DNA of 15,861 nucleotides from Bacteroidota bacterium (GCA_021812745.1 JAKAMS010000018.1:1-15861), one strand, 5' to 3'; positions 8,291-14,843 are shown, numbered from the stretch's first letter. The notes: a model not told the origin generated them from the sequence alone. Translations and numbers: made by a program.

Positions 8291-9050
8291 TTTAATTCAA
8301 ATATCATCAATAATTATTGCGCGTGATGAAGAATTGAACATACGACGCTGTATAGAAAGCCAACTAGATGTTGTTGATGATATTGTCCTTCTTGTTGATT
8401 CACGGACTAAAGACGCAACAGTTCAGATTGCTTCTTCATATCCAAAAGTTAATTGCGAAGTGGTTGAATGGAATGGTTACGCCAAAACAAAAACACTTGC
8501 GCTGTCAAAAACAAAATACGATTGGATCTTATGGATTGATGCAGATGAAGAACTAACACCCGAATTGACCGAAGAGTTAAAAACATTTAAGACTGTTAAG
8601 CCGCAGTTCAATGCATATGATTTAGCGCGCCGCGCTTTTTTTCTCGGCAAGTGGATTAAACACAGCGGCTGGTATCCGGCGCGTATTACCCGTCTCTTCA
8701 ATAAAAAAGTGGTCAACTTCAACGAGAAGGAAGTTCACGAGCATCTAAATATTAATGGAGAAATCGGTCATCTGAAGTATGATCTAAATCATTATACCGA
8801 TCCTACAATTGAACACTACTTCACTAAATTTAATTCATATACTACTCTTGCGGCTAAAGGATTAAACGAGAAAGGTAAAAGAGCAGGTCTCAATGAGATA
8901 CTATTCCACCCGCTATTTCTTTTTTTGAAAATGTATATCTTTCGTTTAGGTTTTCTTGACGGACTTCACGGATTCATATTGGCTATTTTTTCGTCGGCTT
9001 ATGTATTTACAAAATATTGCAAACTTTGGGAACTGAATAGAGCGAAGTAA
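8283..9050 (+). CDS. Family 2 glycosyltransferase, WaaE/KdtX-like LPS core glycosyltransferase
   Basis: 255 residues from a GTG start backed by a well-spaced GGAG. The GT-A fold begins with SSIIIARDEELNIRRCIES, typical of the nucleotide-sugar-binding strand of GT2 enzymes; the metal-binding DxD is Asp86-Ala-Asp88 in WIDADEEL. The pattern VDSRTKDAT and NGYAKTKTLAL around residues 38-75, plus a hydrophobic C-terminal segment (about 215-245) likely to lie on the inner membrane, resemble the WaaE/KdtX group, whose characterised members add glucose to the LPS inner core. Gene context (MsbA-like exporter and WaaL-like ligase immediately before) agrees. The exact sugar and acceptor cannot be read from the sequence. 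nadK follows after 1 base. Confidence 0.87.
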   Translation: MNDLIQISSIIIARDEELNIRRCIESQLDVVDDIVLLVDSRTKDATVQIASSYPKVNCEVVEWNGYAKTKTLALSKTKYDWILWIDADEELTPELTEELKTFKTVKPQFNAYDLARRAFFLGKWIKHSGWYPARITRLFNKKVVNFNEKEVHEHLNINGEIGHLKYDLNHYTDPTIEHYFTKFNSYTTLAAKGLNEKGKRAGLNEILFHPLFLFLKMYIFRLGFLDGLHGFILAIFSSAYVFTKYCKLWELNRAK

Positions 9051-9051
9051 A

Positions 9052-9924
9052 ATGACGATCGGAATAATTCCAAATATTTCTAAAACAGAAATCCTGCCCA
9101 TTGTAAAAACAATCATAGGGCAAATTCACCGCAATGGATTCAAGTATATTCTTAGTGAATCACTTCTTGATTCTAAGAATCAATTTGATGCCGGCACAAA
9201 ATATTCTTCGCATGATGAATTGGGAAAAACTTGCGACATGGTCGTTTCAATCGGCGGTGATGGTACAATGCTCAATACCGCATACGAAATGCGTCATTCA
9301 AGCACTCCAATCATCGGCGTTAACTTTGGCAAACTTGGATTCTTAGCTGAATTTGATCTTGACGGATTTACGGATTTCCTTCAGGATATTAAAACAAAAA
9401 ATTATGTTGTTGAAGAACGGATGACACTTTTGGCTGAATGCGGCACAAAAGAACTTTATGCAATTAATGATCTCGTGATTGATAAAGGTCCATGGCCTAA
9501 AATGATCGAACTGACTATTAAGGTTGATGATGATTACGTAGCAACGTTTTCTGCCGACGGATTAATTGTAGCAACTCCTACCGGTTCTACGGGCTACTCT
9601 TTATCAACCGGCGGACCGATTGTGAATCCCAAAGCAGATGTGATTACATTAAGTCCAATTGCACCTCACACATTAACCATGCGTCCGTTGGTAATTTCAA
9701 GCCAGCAGAAAGTTACCGTGATTGTAAATTCTCCTTCCGAGAAAATTCAAGTCAGTTGCGACGGACAGCGTGTTGAATTTTTTAATTCTCCGGCAGTTGT
9801 TACAATTCAAAAAGGTCTGCATCCGGTACGGCTAGTTCATTCCAATAGAACTAATTATTTCGAGATTCTCCGCAATAAATTATTCTGGGGATTGGATGTT
9901 CGTAAATCGAACAATTCTAATTAA
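9052..9924 (+). CDS. nadK: NAD kinase
   Basis: 290 residues, normal for bacterial NAD kinases. It phosphorylates NAD to NADP in the cytoplasm using ATP or polyphosphate. Recognised motifs: GGDGT at 68-72 with catalytic Asp70, the conserved Asn139-Asp140 (AINDLVI), and the glycine-rich PTGSTGYSLSTGGPIV loop, followed by the beta-sandwich C-terminal domain with HTLTMRPLVI and SCDGQR. The ATG start lies 1 base after the glycosyltransferase stop, behind a weak GAG in the upstream gene, so it is probably translated from the same message. Nothing in the gene links it functionally to LPS synthesis; its place here looks like operon packing. Confidence 0.96.
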   Translation: MTIGIIPNISKTEILPIVKTIIGQIHRNGFKYILSESLLDSKNQFDAGTKYSSHDELGKTCDMVVSIGGDGTMLNTAYEMRHSSTPIIGVNFGKLGFLAEFDLDGFTDFLQDIKTKNYVVEERMTLLAECGTKELYAINDLVIDKGPWPKMIELTIKVDDDYVATFSADGLIVATPTGSTGYSLSTGGPIVNPKADVITLSPIAPHTLTMRPLVISSQQKVTVIVNSPSEKIQVSCDGQRVEFFNSPAVVTIQKGLHPVRLVHSNRTNYFEILRNKLFWGLDVRKSNNSN

Positions 9925-9928
9925 GAGG
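9923..9928 (+). promoter_or_regulatory. Strong Shine-Dalgarno before the exported thioredoxin-like gene
   Basis: AAGAGG lies 5 bases before ATG 9934, overlapping the nadK stop region. It fixes the start that gives a complete signal peptide. Confidence 0.5.
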
Positions 9929-9933
9929 TTACT

Positions 9934-10461
9934 ATGAAAAAAATTTTTCTTCTTTCCTTCTTTTCTTCTTTCCTTCTTTTCTTTTTTACTTCAACATTAT
10001 CTGCTCAGGAGAAAAACAAATTGACTCTTGATGAAAAATCCGGCAAACCGATGCTCATTGGTCTTTGCGATAGGACTGCTTTTGCCGACTCAAATTTTGC
10101 GTGGTGGTTTAATTCCGAGATGGATATGTACTCGGTTGATTCCGTTACGCTTAAAGATATTTCCGGTAAGATGAAGGATGTTAAGATTACAATCGTTATG
10201 GGAACGTGGTGCAGCGACAGCAAGAGGGAAGTGCCGCGCTTCTTCAAAATTCTTGATCTGCTCGGTTATGATGAGAGGAACTTAACATTGATTTGTGTTG
10301 ACAGAAATAAAAAAGCAGACGGAAATGAAATAGAAAAACTTGAGATCAAACTTATACCGACATTTATTTTTTACAAGAACGATGTGGAAATAGGAAGAAT
10401 AGTTGAAACGCCTAAATTAAGTTTGGAAAAGGATCTTGCAAATATTGTATTCAAGTATTGA
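9934..10461 (+). CDS. Exported thioredoxin-fold protein with a single-cysteine WCSDS site
   Basis: 175 residues. Residues 1-24 are a signal peptide (MKK, a very Phe/Leu/Ser-rich core, and a cut after LSA before Gln25), so the protein is probably periplasmic. The thioredoxin-like domain covers about 70-170: strand VKITIVMGTW, active-site region WCSDSKREVP with Cys93 and Ser96 where classical thioredoxins have the second cysteine, and the cis-proline Pro142 in LIPTFIF. With one cysteine it cannot form the usual CxxC disulfide, so a redox role would need a resolving partner; a non-redox or glutathione-like mechanism is possible. Similar GTWC-x-DSKREVP proteins are common in Bacteroidota, but I know of no firm function. 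The start is 9 bases after nadK with a good Shine-Dalgarno, suggesting the same operon. Confidence 0.8.
   Translation: MKKIFLLSFFSSFLLFFFTSTLSAQEKNKLTLDEKSGKPMLIGLCDRTAFADSNFAWWFNSEMDMYSVDSVTLKDISGKMKDVKITIVMGTWCSDSKREVPRFFKILDLLGYDERNLTLICVDRNKKADGNEIEKLEIKLIPTFIFYKNDVEIGRIVETPKLSLEKDLANIVFKY
9950..9981 (+). repeat. Perfect 16-bp tandem duplication in a signal-peptide coding region
   Basis: TTCTTTCCTTCTTTTC occurs at 9950-9965 and again at 9966-9981 with no mismatch, inside a pure pyrimidine tract. The unit is not a multiple of three, so the two copies are read in different frames (both giving Phe/Leu/Ser) and loss or gain of one copy would shift the reading frame of the thioredoxin-like gene. 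Confidence 0.9.
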
Positions 10462-10562
10462 CACCAGATTGTCTAGGGCTGATATTCCGAGTAACGACGA
10501 GTATTTATTGATAACTTATTAAAATCATAAAGACTTACAAATCTAAAGGTGGGAATAATATA

Positions 10563-10841
10563 ATGAAGGATATAATATTCTGGATCATAGTGGCATTTGT
10601 TGGATGGTCAGGTTTACGTCATCTATTTGCAATTATCATTAAGTATGATGCAATGGGACCATTGAAGGAAGGGCAAGGATTCACACATTTTATCTCTGCT
10701 TTAATACTTTTATCTTCTTCCATATCAGCAATTCTTTATACAAGTTTAATTCTCCCCATTATGGGATTCGTGATTGAGTATTTATTTAGACAGTTAATTA
10801 TTCGTTCAGGTGAGAAGAATAAAAATATAATTTCTTTTTAA
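10563..10841 (+). CDS. Small hypothetical membrane protein
   Basis: 92 residues, not recognised. Two clear hydrophobic segments (about 4-26 and 43-85, the latter long enough for two helices) and a Lys/Arg-rich C-terminus suggest an inner-membrane protein with two or three helices. The start is well supported: AAGGTGGG at 10546-10553 lies 9 bases before the ATG. It is separated from the thioredoxin-like gene by 101 bases in which I recognise no promoter with acceptable spacing, and it is followed within 8 bases by a strong terminator, so it reads as a real last gene of the left-hand transcription unit or as a single-gene unit. No function can be inferred. Confidence 0.6.
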   Translation: MKDIIFWIIVAFVGWSGLRHLFAIIIKYDAMGPLKEGQGFTHFISALILLSSSISAILYTSLILPIMGFVIEYLFRQLIIRSGEKNKNIISF

Positions 10842-10848
10842 AACATAA

Positions 10849-10873
10849 AAAATCCCGGCTAAGCCGGGATTTT
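10849..10873. terminator. Bidirectional intrinsic terminator between convergent units
   Basis: An 11-bp perfect stem, AAAATCCCGGC (10849-10859) paired with GCCGGGATTTT (10863-10873), closes a 3-base loop TAA. On the + strand it is followed by a T-rich run after the small membrane gene; on the - strand the stem runs into TTTTTT and further T-rich sequence after kamA. It can end transcription from both sides. Confidence 0.9.
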
Positions 10874-10892
10874 AATTTTATATCATATTCAG

Positions 10893-10912
10893 ATCCCGAC
10901 TTTCGTCGGGAT
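10893..10912. repeat. Perfect hairpin, possible dispersed intergenic repeat
   Basis: ATCCCGAC (10893-10900) pairs perfectly with GTCGGGAT (10905-10912) around the loop TTTC. No T-run directly follows on either strand, so it is less convincing as a terminator than the hairpin next to it. Its shape (short GC stem, TTTC/GAAA loop, beside a stop codon) is like REP-type intergenic elements. Only one copy is present in this window. Confidence 0.6.
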
Positions 10913-10931
10913 GACCGCCAGAAGCGCGGTC
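10913..10931. repeat. Small hairpin overlapping the kamA stop codon
   Basis: GACCGC (10913-10918) pairs with GCGGTC (10926-10931) around a 7-base loop. It abuts the preceding hairpin with no gap and includes two bases of the kamA stop codon (10932-10930, - strand). The two hairpins may form one composite element at the 3' end of the kamA message. Confidence 0.4.
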
Positions 10932-12156
10932 AGTTATTACTCGTTGCAACTTCCGTTACTTCAACTTTCTCTTTGTAATTCTTCGGTTTCTTTGATGAAC
11001 CGTTTCCATTTGATCCGTTACCGTTAGAACCATTACCATTTGAACCGTTCGATCCGTTTCCGTTTTTCTTCTCGACAATTTCTATCGGAACGTTAATTTC
11101 TGGCTTTGCTTCACCGTTATGAGCTTCACGGTAAACGAAAATCTCGCCTTTGTAATTCTTCATAACAACTCTGTCTTCATCGCGGTGTAAAACGTATTGA
11201 GGAAGGATTGGAATCTTACCGCCGCCGCCAGGTGCATCAATAACAAAATGAGGAATGGCAAGACCGCTTGTATATCCGCGCAGTTTCTGCATTATCTCAA
11301 GACCTTTATCCAGCGAAGTGCGGAAGTGATTAGCACCGCGTGTTTCGTCTGCCATATACAAATAATAAGGTCTTACTCTAATCTTAAGAAGTTTGGTAAA
11401 TAATTCTCTCATCACTTCGGCATTGTCGTTAACGCCTTTCATTAGAACTGCTTGATTGCTTACCGGAATTCCCGCATTAGCGAGCATCTCGCACGCCTTT
11501 GTGCTCTCCGGTGTAATTTCCCACGGATGATTAAAATGTGTGTTAACATAGACCGGATGATACTTCTTGATCATATCAACAAGTTTTTGTGTTATGCGTT
11601 GAGGAAGAACGCACGGCATCTTAGAACCGATGCGGATTATTTCTAAATGGGGAATTGAACGCAATCGTTTTAATATCTTTTCCAACATAACATCCGTAAG
11701 CATAAGCGGATCGCCGCCGGACATAATTACATCCCGAATCTCTGTGTGCTTCTCCAAATACTTGAATGCGGATTCAAGTTCTTTCATCGAAATTTTATCT
11801 GAGTTACCAACTTTTCTTTTTCTTGTGCAGAAGCGGCAGTACATTCCGCATTGGCTTGTCGTAAGGAATAAAGCTCTGTCGGGATACCTGTGAGTAATAT
11901 TAGGAACCGGGCTCATCCGATCTTCTTGAAGAGGATCTTCAAAACCGTCCATATCGTCCAGCTCTGCCTTGTCCGGAACACATTGTTTCCAGATCGGATC
12001 GCCGGGTTCACGGATTAACGAAAGGTAGTAAGGATTTATTCTAGCCTGGAAAAATTCATCCAAGCCCTCTGCTACTGTCCTGTCAATACCAAACTTCTCC
12101 ACAAGTTGATCAACAGAGTGAACGCTATCTCTAACCATTTGCTGCCAGAGTTCCAT
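10930..12156 (-). CDS. kamA: Lysine 2,3-aminomutase-like radical SAM enzyme, zinc site lost, Asn/Gly/Ser tail
   Basis: 408 residues. Family reaction: L-lysine to L-beta-lysine using a [4Fe-4S] cluster, S-adenosylmethionine and PLP. Cluster ligands are Cys103, Cys107 and Cys110 (CGMYCRFC). Compared from memory with the Clostridium subterminale enzyme, Asp270 and Asp307 match the two lysine-binding aspartates (Asp293, Asp330; same spacing of 37) and Lys314 in DAPGGGGK matches the PLP lysine. Glutamate 2,3-aminomutase differs at those aspartates, so lysine is the likely substrate. The four zinc cysteines are gone: the internal one is Asn245 and the C-terminal CxCxxC segment is replaced by an Asn/Gly/Ser repeat (365-388) and a charged tail. 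The ATG is backed by AAAGGG, and an in-frame stop lies a few codons upstream. It is the last gene of a four-gene operon. No efp or epmA is nearby, so an EpmB role has no local support. Confidence 0.9.
   Translation of the reverse strand: MELWQQMVRDSVHSVDQLVEKFGIDRTVAEGLDEFFQARINPYYLSLIREPGDPIWKQCVPDKAELDDMDGFEDPLQEDRMSPVPNITHRYPDRALFLTTSQCGMYCRFCTRKRKVGNSDKISMKELESAFKYLEKHTEIRDVIMSGGDPLMLTDVMLEKILKRLRSIPHLEIIRIGSKMPCVLPQRITQKLVDMIKKYHPVYVNTHFNHPWEITPESTKACEMLANAGIPVSNQAVLMKGVNDNAEVMRELFTKLLKIRVRPYYLYMADETRGANHFRTSLDKGLEIMQKLRGYTSGLAIPHFVIDAPGGGGKIPILPQYVLHRDEDRVVMKNYKGEIFVYREAHNGEAKPEINVPIEIVEKKNGNGSNGSNGNGSNGNGSNGNGSSKKPKNYKEKVEVTEVATSNN
10993..11064 (-). repeat. Tandem repeat coding for Asn-Gly-Asn-Gly-Ser units in the kamA tail
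   Basis: Seventy-two bases encode 24 residues made only of Asn, Gly and Ser, mostly as NGNGS units (15-base period, one unit shortened to NGS). Synonymous codons vary between units, so the protein pattern is kept while the DNA copies differ; the tract therefore looks older than a fresh slippage product. Confidence 0.85.
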
Positions 12157-12182
12157 GATAGTTGCCCTTTATAGTTTGCCGT

Positions 12183-12656
12183 TTATGTTTTAATGTACTT
12201 GCCAAAGACAATCAAGTTGTCGTTGACCGAGTAAAAATCTTTTATTTGGGAGACTATCGAGTATTTATTCCTCATATAAAAATTTCTTGTAGCGTTGTAG
12301 CTATCCTTGGAAGATGTTTCGGCAAGTATCCATCTTCCATTGCTTTCTTTCACAAAATTTTCCGAATGATCCAAAAGTTGTTTGCCAATTCCTTTGTTTT
12401 GAGTGGAACTGTCAACAACAATCCAAAATAGATCAAACACGCCGTCGGTCAGCGCTCTTTTACCAACACAGTGGTAACCATCAATTTTATTTTCGTTCTC
12501 CGAAACGAATACATTGTAATATTCATGATTCGGATTAGCAATTGCTTCGTCAATTAATTCGATTGCAACTTTTTTTTCTTCTTCACTAAAATTATTTGTA
12601 TTCTCAATGATGGCGACAAGTTGCGCCCTATCATTAGCTTGCAGCTTGCGTATCAT
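12183..12656 (-). CDS. GNAT-family N-acetyltransferase
   Basis: 157 residues, a single GNAT domain. The acetyl-CoA pyrophosphate-binding motif is Gln86-Asn-Lys-Gly-Ile-Gly91 in VDSSTQNKGIGKQLL, preceded by strand FDLFWIVV and followed by the usual NATRNFYMRNKY segment (121-132). The start overlaps the upstream ATP-grasp gene by 23 bases and has AAGAG about 8 bases ahead; kamA begins 26 bases after the stop. Known precedent: AblB acetylates beta-lysine made by AblA/KamA to N-epsilon-acetyl-beta-lysine, a compatible solute. Those enzymes are about 270-290 residues, so this protein is too short to be a standard AblB; acetylation of beta-lysine or of a beta-lysine-containing product is an inference from gene order. 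Confidence 0.85.
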   Translation of the reverse strand: MIRKLQANDRAQLVAIIENTNNFSEEEKKVAIELIDEAIANPNHEYYNVFVSENENKIDGYHCVGKRALTDGVFDLFWIVVDSSTQNKGIGKQLLDHSENFVKESNGRWILAETSSKDSYNATRNFYMRNKYSIVSQIKDFYSVNDNLIVFGKYIKT

Positions 12657-13692
12657 AAGTTATTCTCTTTAGTGCAAAAGTTGAAATTTTGAAAAGCAAT
12701 TCATCGTAACCAATGCCCGCGGCTGCGGCGGAACGAACAAAGCCTGTATCTAGAGAAATATCCGGATTTGGATTCACTTCAATTACATAGGGAACATTTC
12801 TTTGATTCAACCGTATGTCAACGCGTGCATAGTCTCTGCATTCCAGCGCATCATATGCTTCGAGTGCCATCTTCTCAATTTTTTGTCTCAAGCTGTCATC
12901 GAGAGGTGCTGGACATCTTGGAACAGTATTTTTATAATAAACGCTTTCCGGCGACCACTTTGCTTCATAGGTAACAATTTTAGGAAACTCTTCGGGCAAT
13001 CCGTCAAAACGAATTTCTGAAATCGGCAAGATCTTATCTCCGAGAATTGCTACATTCAATTCGCGCCCGTCAATGTATTCTTCAATTAAAACTTCTTGAT
13101 TGAATGAGCCGAACAAGTATTCCAGTCTTTCTTTCAAGGAATCCAAATTATTTACAACCGATAATTCCGAAATGCCAATACTTGCATCTTCACGTGCAAG
13201 TTTTAAGATGACCGGGAATTTCAGTGAGAAATTATTTTTTTCTGGATATTGGTTCACGTGTGCAATCATGTGCTTTGGTGTTCTTACACCATGAGATTGC
13301 AGAATTTGTTTCGTCCTAGATTTAATTAAGCAGTTGCCAAGACTGATTGGACCATTTCCGGTATATGGAATTTCCATCAGATCAAAAAGTCCTGCAACGT
13401 AACTTTCAAGATTAGAATTCCCTTCGACCGATTCCACAAAATTAAAGATCAGATCCGGCGAGTAATGGAGAATTTTCTTCATTGCCAATTTTATATCGCT
13501 GTTTACAGGAAGCGTCTCAACGCTCATATATTTTTTGGAAAGCGATTTTTTAATCATTGCGATCTGTTTCAAAAATTCACGTTCAGATAAATCAACATTC
13601 TCTTTACTATCGGAAACATTTTTTCCAACGTAATTATCGTAATAACGGATCGGCTCATTATAACAGATCAATACTTTCTGTTCTAGATTCAT
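12634..13692 (-). CDS. ATP-grasp ligase B, D-Ala-D-Ala ligase superfamily, divergent pocket
   Basis: 352 residues. The C-terminal ATP-grasp core matches the D-Ala-D-Ala ligase superfamily: PDLIFNFVES, IPYTGNGP, Lys164 (E. coli DdlB Lys144), EEYIDGRELNVAILG, YARVDIRLN and metal-binding EVNPNPD with Asn307. Departures from DdlB: the N-terminal glycine-rich substrate loop is absent (the protein begins with a KVLICYNEPIRYY strand), the GSS loop is Asp169-Ala170-Ser171 so the substrate-contacting first serine is alanine, and Asp311 replaces the conserved glycine after the metal site. These changes argue against D-Ala-D-Ala synthesis. It starts with ATG in a 4-base ATGA overlap with ligase A and shares its architecture, so the pair probably arose by duplication. 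Family chemistry is an acyl-phosphate route to an amide; the substrates are unknown. Confidence 0.85.
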   Translation of the reverse strand: MNLEQKVLICYNEPIRYYDNYVGKNVSDSKENVDLSEREFLKQIAMIKKSLSKKYMSVETLPVNSDIKLAMKKILHYSPDLIFNFVESVEGNSNLESYVAGLFDLMEIPYTGNGPISLGNCLIKSRTKQILQSHGVRTPKHMIAHVNQYPEKNNFSLKFPVILKLAREDASIGISELSVVNNLDSLKERLEYLFGSFNQEVLIEEYIDGRELNVAILGDKILPISEIRFDGLPEEFPKIVTYEAKWSPESVYYKNTVPRCPAPLDDSLRQKIEKMALEAYDALECRDYARVDIRLNQRNVPYVIEVNPNPDISLDTGFVRSAAAAGIGYDELLFKISTFALKRITYDTQAAS

Positions 13693-14801
13693 AATAAATT
13701 ATATCTCTTAGCTGCTGTTAATAAAACTTTGTTAATCATTTCTTCATAAGAAAGTCCGTGCACGCGCGCCGCCTTTGGAAAACATGAATTATCCTTTGGA
13801 TCGGGAAGTATTCCCGGAAGAGGATTGACTTCAATTATATTCGGTTCGCCATCGGCATCGAGTCGTATATCAACACGGCTCCAATCCTTACAGCGCAGAA
13901 CTTTATAAGTCTTGAGCGCTGCCTTTTCTATCTTCTCATATAAGTTTTTGTCAATATTAGCCGGACAACTAAAAATGTTTAATGGATTATCTCTTGTGTC
14001 TGCAATCCATTTGGCTTCATAAGAATAGATGGGTGCCAATTCTTTCGGAAGTTCATGCAGATTTATCTCCACAATCGGCAATACTTCTGTATCCGAGTTG
14101 TTTCCAATCAATGCTACTGTAAATTCTCTTCCGGGCAAGTATTCTTCTACAAGGAATGGTTGATTATAAATCTCAAGATTTGTTGAAAGTCTCTCGGTGA
14201 GCTCATTAATATTTTTAACAAGAGAAGAATTAAATATACCTTTACTGGATCCTTCGGCAACAGGCTTAATTATCACGGGGAATTTCAGACTGAAACTGGA
14301 TATGTCTTCCAAAGATTCAACCAATAGAAATTTTGCAGTAGGAATATTATGATAAGACAAAACTTCTTTGGCGCGGGCTTTGTCAAGGCAAGTTGTAAGC
14401 GTCAGCGGATCCGAACCAGTGTAAGGAATTTGCAGCATGTCCAGCATTGCAGGTATCTGTGCTTCGCGGCTGATACCGTTTGCACACTCAGCTACGTTAA
14501 AAACAATATCCGGTCTGACATTTTTAAAATTTTCAAAAGCGTTTTCATTTGCTTCGATCATTGTTACATCGTGAAAAAGTTCTAAAGCGTCTCTAAGAGC
14601 GTTGACTGTCTCAATTGTATCCCACTCTGCGTAAGTATCATTGTGGAAATCCATCCCTTTGGGAAAAGTTTCTGATGATTTTTCGTGAAGAGAGAGAGGT
14701 GTTGTATCGGAAAAATTTTTTTCTTCCGGTTTTACATTATATGTGAGAGCAACTTTTAACTTTTTATTTGGTAGATAAGAACTAATAACGCTTCCTTCCA
14801 A
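13689..14801 (-). CDS. ATP-grasp ligase A, D-Ala-D-Ala ligase superfamily
   Basis: 370 residues. An N-terminal region with a Rossmann-like strand (KLKVALTYN) and a DTYAEWDTIETVNAL helix replaces the glycine-rich substrate loop of true Ddl. The ATP-grasp core is well conserved: DIVFNVAECANGISRE, IPYTGSDP, Lys179, Glu183-Gly-Ser-Ser-Lys-Gly, GREFTVALIG, DWSRVDIRLD and EVNPLPG with Asn326 and Gly330. Unlike ligase B it keeps the GSS loop serines. The start is a TTG; a TAG three codons upstream limits the choice, and the next Met is at residue 50, inside the conserved domain. A GGAAGG lies just inside the coding start. It is the first gene of the operon, 116 bases after recG. Amide-bond formation is the family chemistry; D-Ala-D-Ala activity is unlikely and the real substrates are unknown. 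Confidence 0.85.
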   Translation of the reverse strand: MEGSVISSYLPNKKLKVALTYNVKPEEKNFSDTTPLSLHEKSSETFPKGMDFHNDTYAEWDTIETVNALRDALELFHDVTMIEANENAFENFKNVRPDIVFNVAECANGISREAQIPAMLDMLQIPYTGSDPLTLTTCLDKARAKEVLSYHNIPTAKFLLVESLEDISSFSLKFPVIIKPVAEGSSKGIFNSSLVKNINELTERLSTNLEIYNQPFLVEEYLPGREFTVALIGNNSDTEVLPIVEINLHELPKELAPIYSYEAKWIADTRDNPLNIFSCPANIDKNLYEKIEKAALKTYKVLRCKDWSRVDIRLDADGEPNIIEVNPLPGILPDPKDNSCFPKAARVHGLSYEEMINKVLLTAAKRYNLL

Positions 14802-14815
14802 AATTTTCTAACAGA

Positions 14816-14843
14816 AATATAACCAATTAATTTTTTTTTGCAA
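14816..14843 (-). promoter_or_regulatory. Candidate promoter of the ligase-GNAT-kamA operon
   Basis: Read on the - strand, TTGCAA (14843-14838) and TATATT (14821-14816) are 16 bases apart, a plausible -35/-10 pair; TATATTTC also comes within one base of the Bacteroidota -7 motif TAnnTTTG. The spacer holds an A-tract. The transcript would start around 14810, leaving a leader of only about 9 bases before the TTG at 14801. The 116-base gap is very AT-rich, so chance matches are likely. Confidence 0.4.

Noticed and set aside
10508..10533. TTGATA and TAAAGA as a promoter for the small membrane gene
   Set aside because: The spacing is 14 bases and the -10 match is poor; no better pair was seen.
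11630..11893. An 87-codon + strand open frame across kamA
   Set aside because: It lies opposite the conserved cysteine-cluster region of KamA, and its translation has no motif or ribosome binding site of note.
10930..12156. KamA as glutamate 2,3-aminomutase or EpmB
   Set aside because: Both lysine-binding aspartates (270, 307) are present, against the glutamate enzyme. Absence of the zinc site resembles EpmB, but no elongation factor P genes are nearby and the operon partners point elsewhere.
13689..14801. Genuine D-Ala-D-Ala ligase for peptidoglycan synthesis
   Set aside because: The N-terminal substrate loop is missing, there are no mur or fts genes around, and it is paired with a second divergent copy, a GNAT and an aminomutase.
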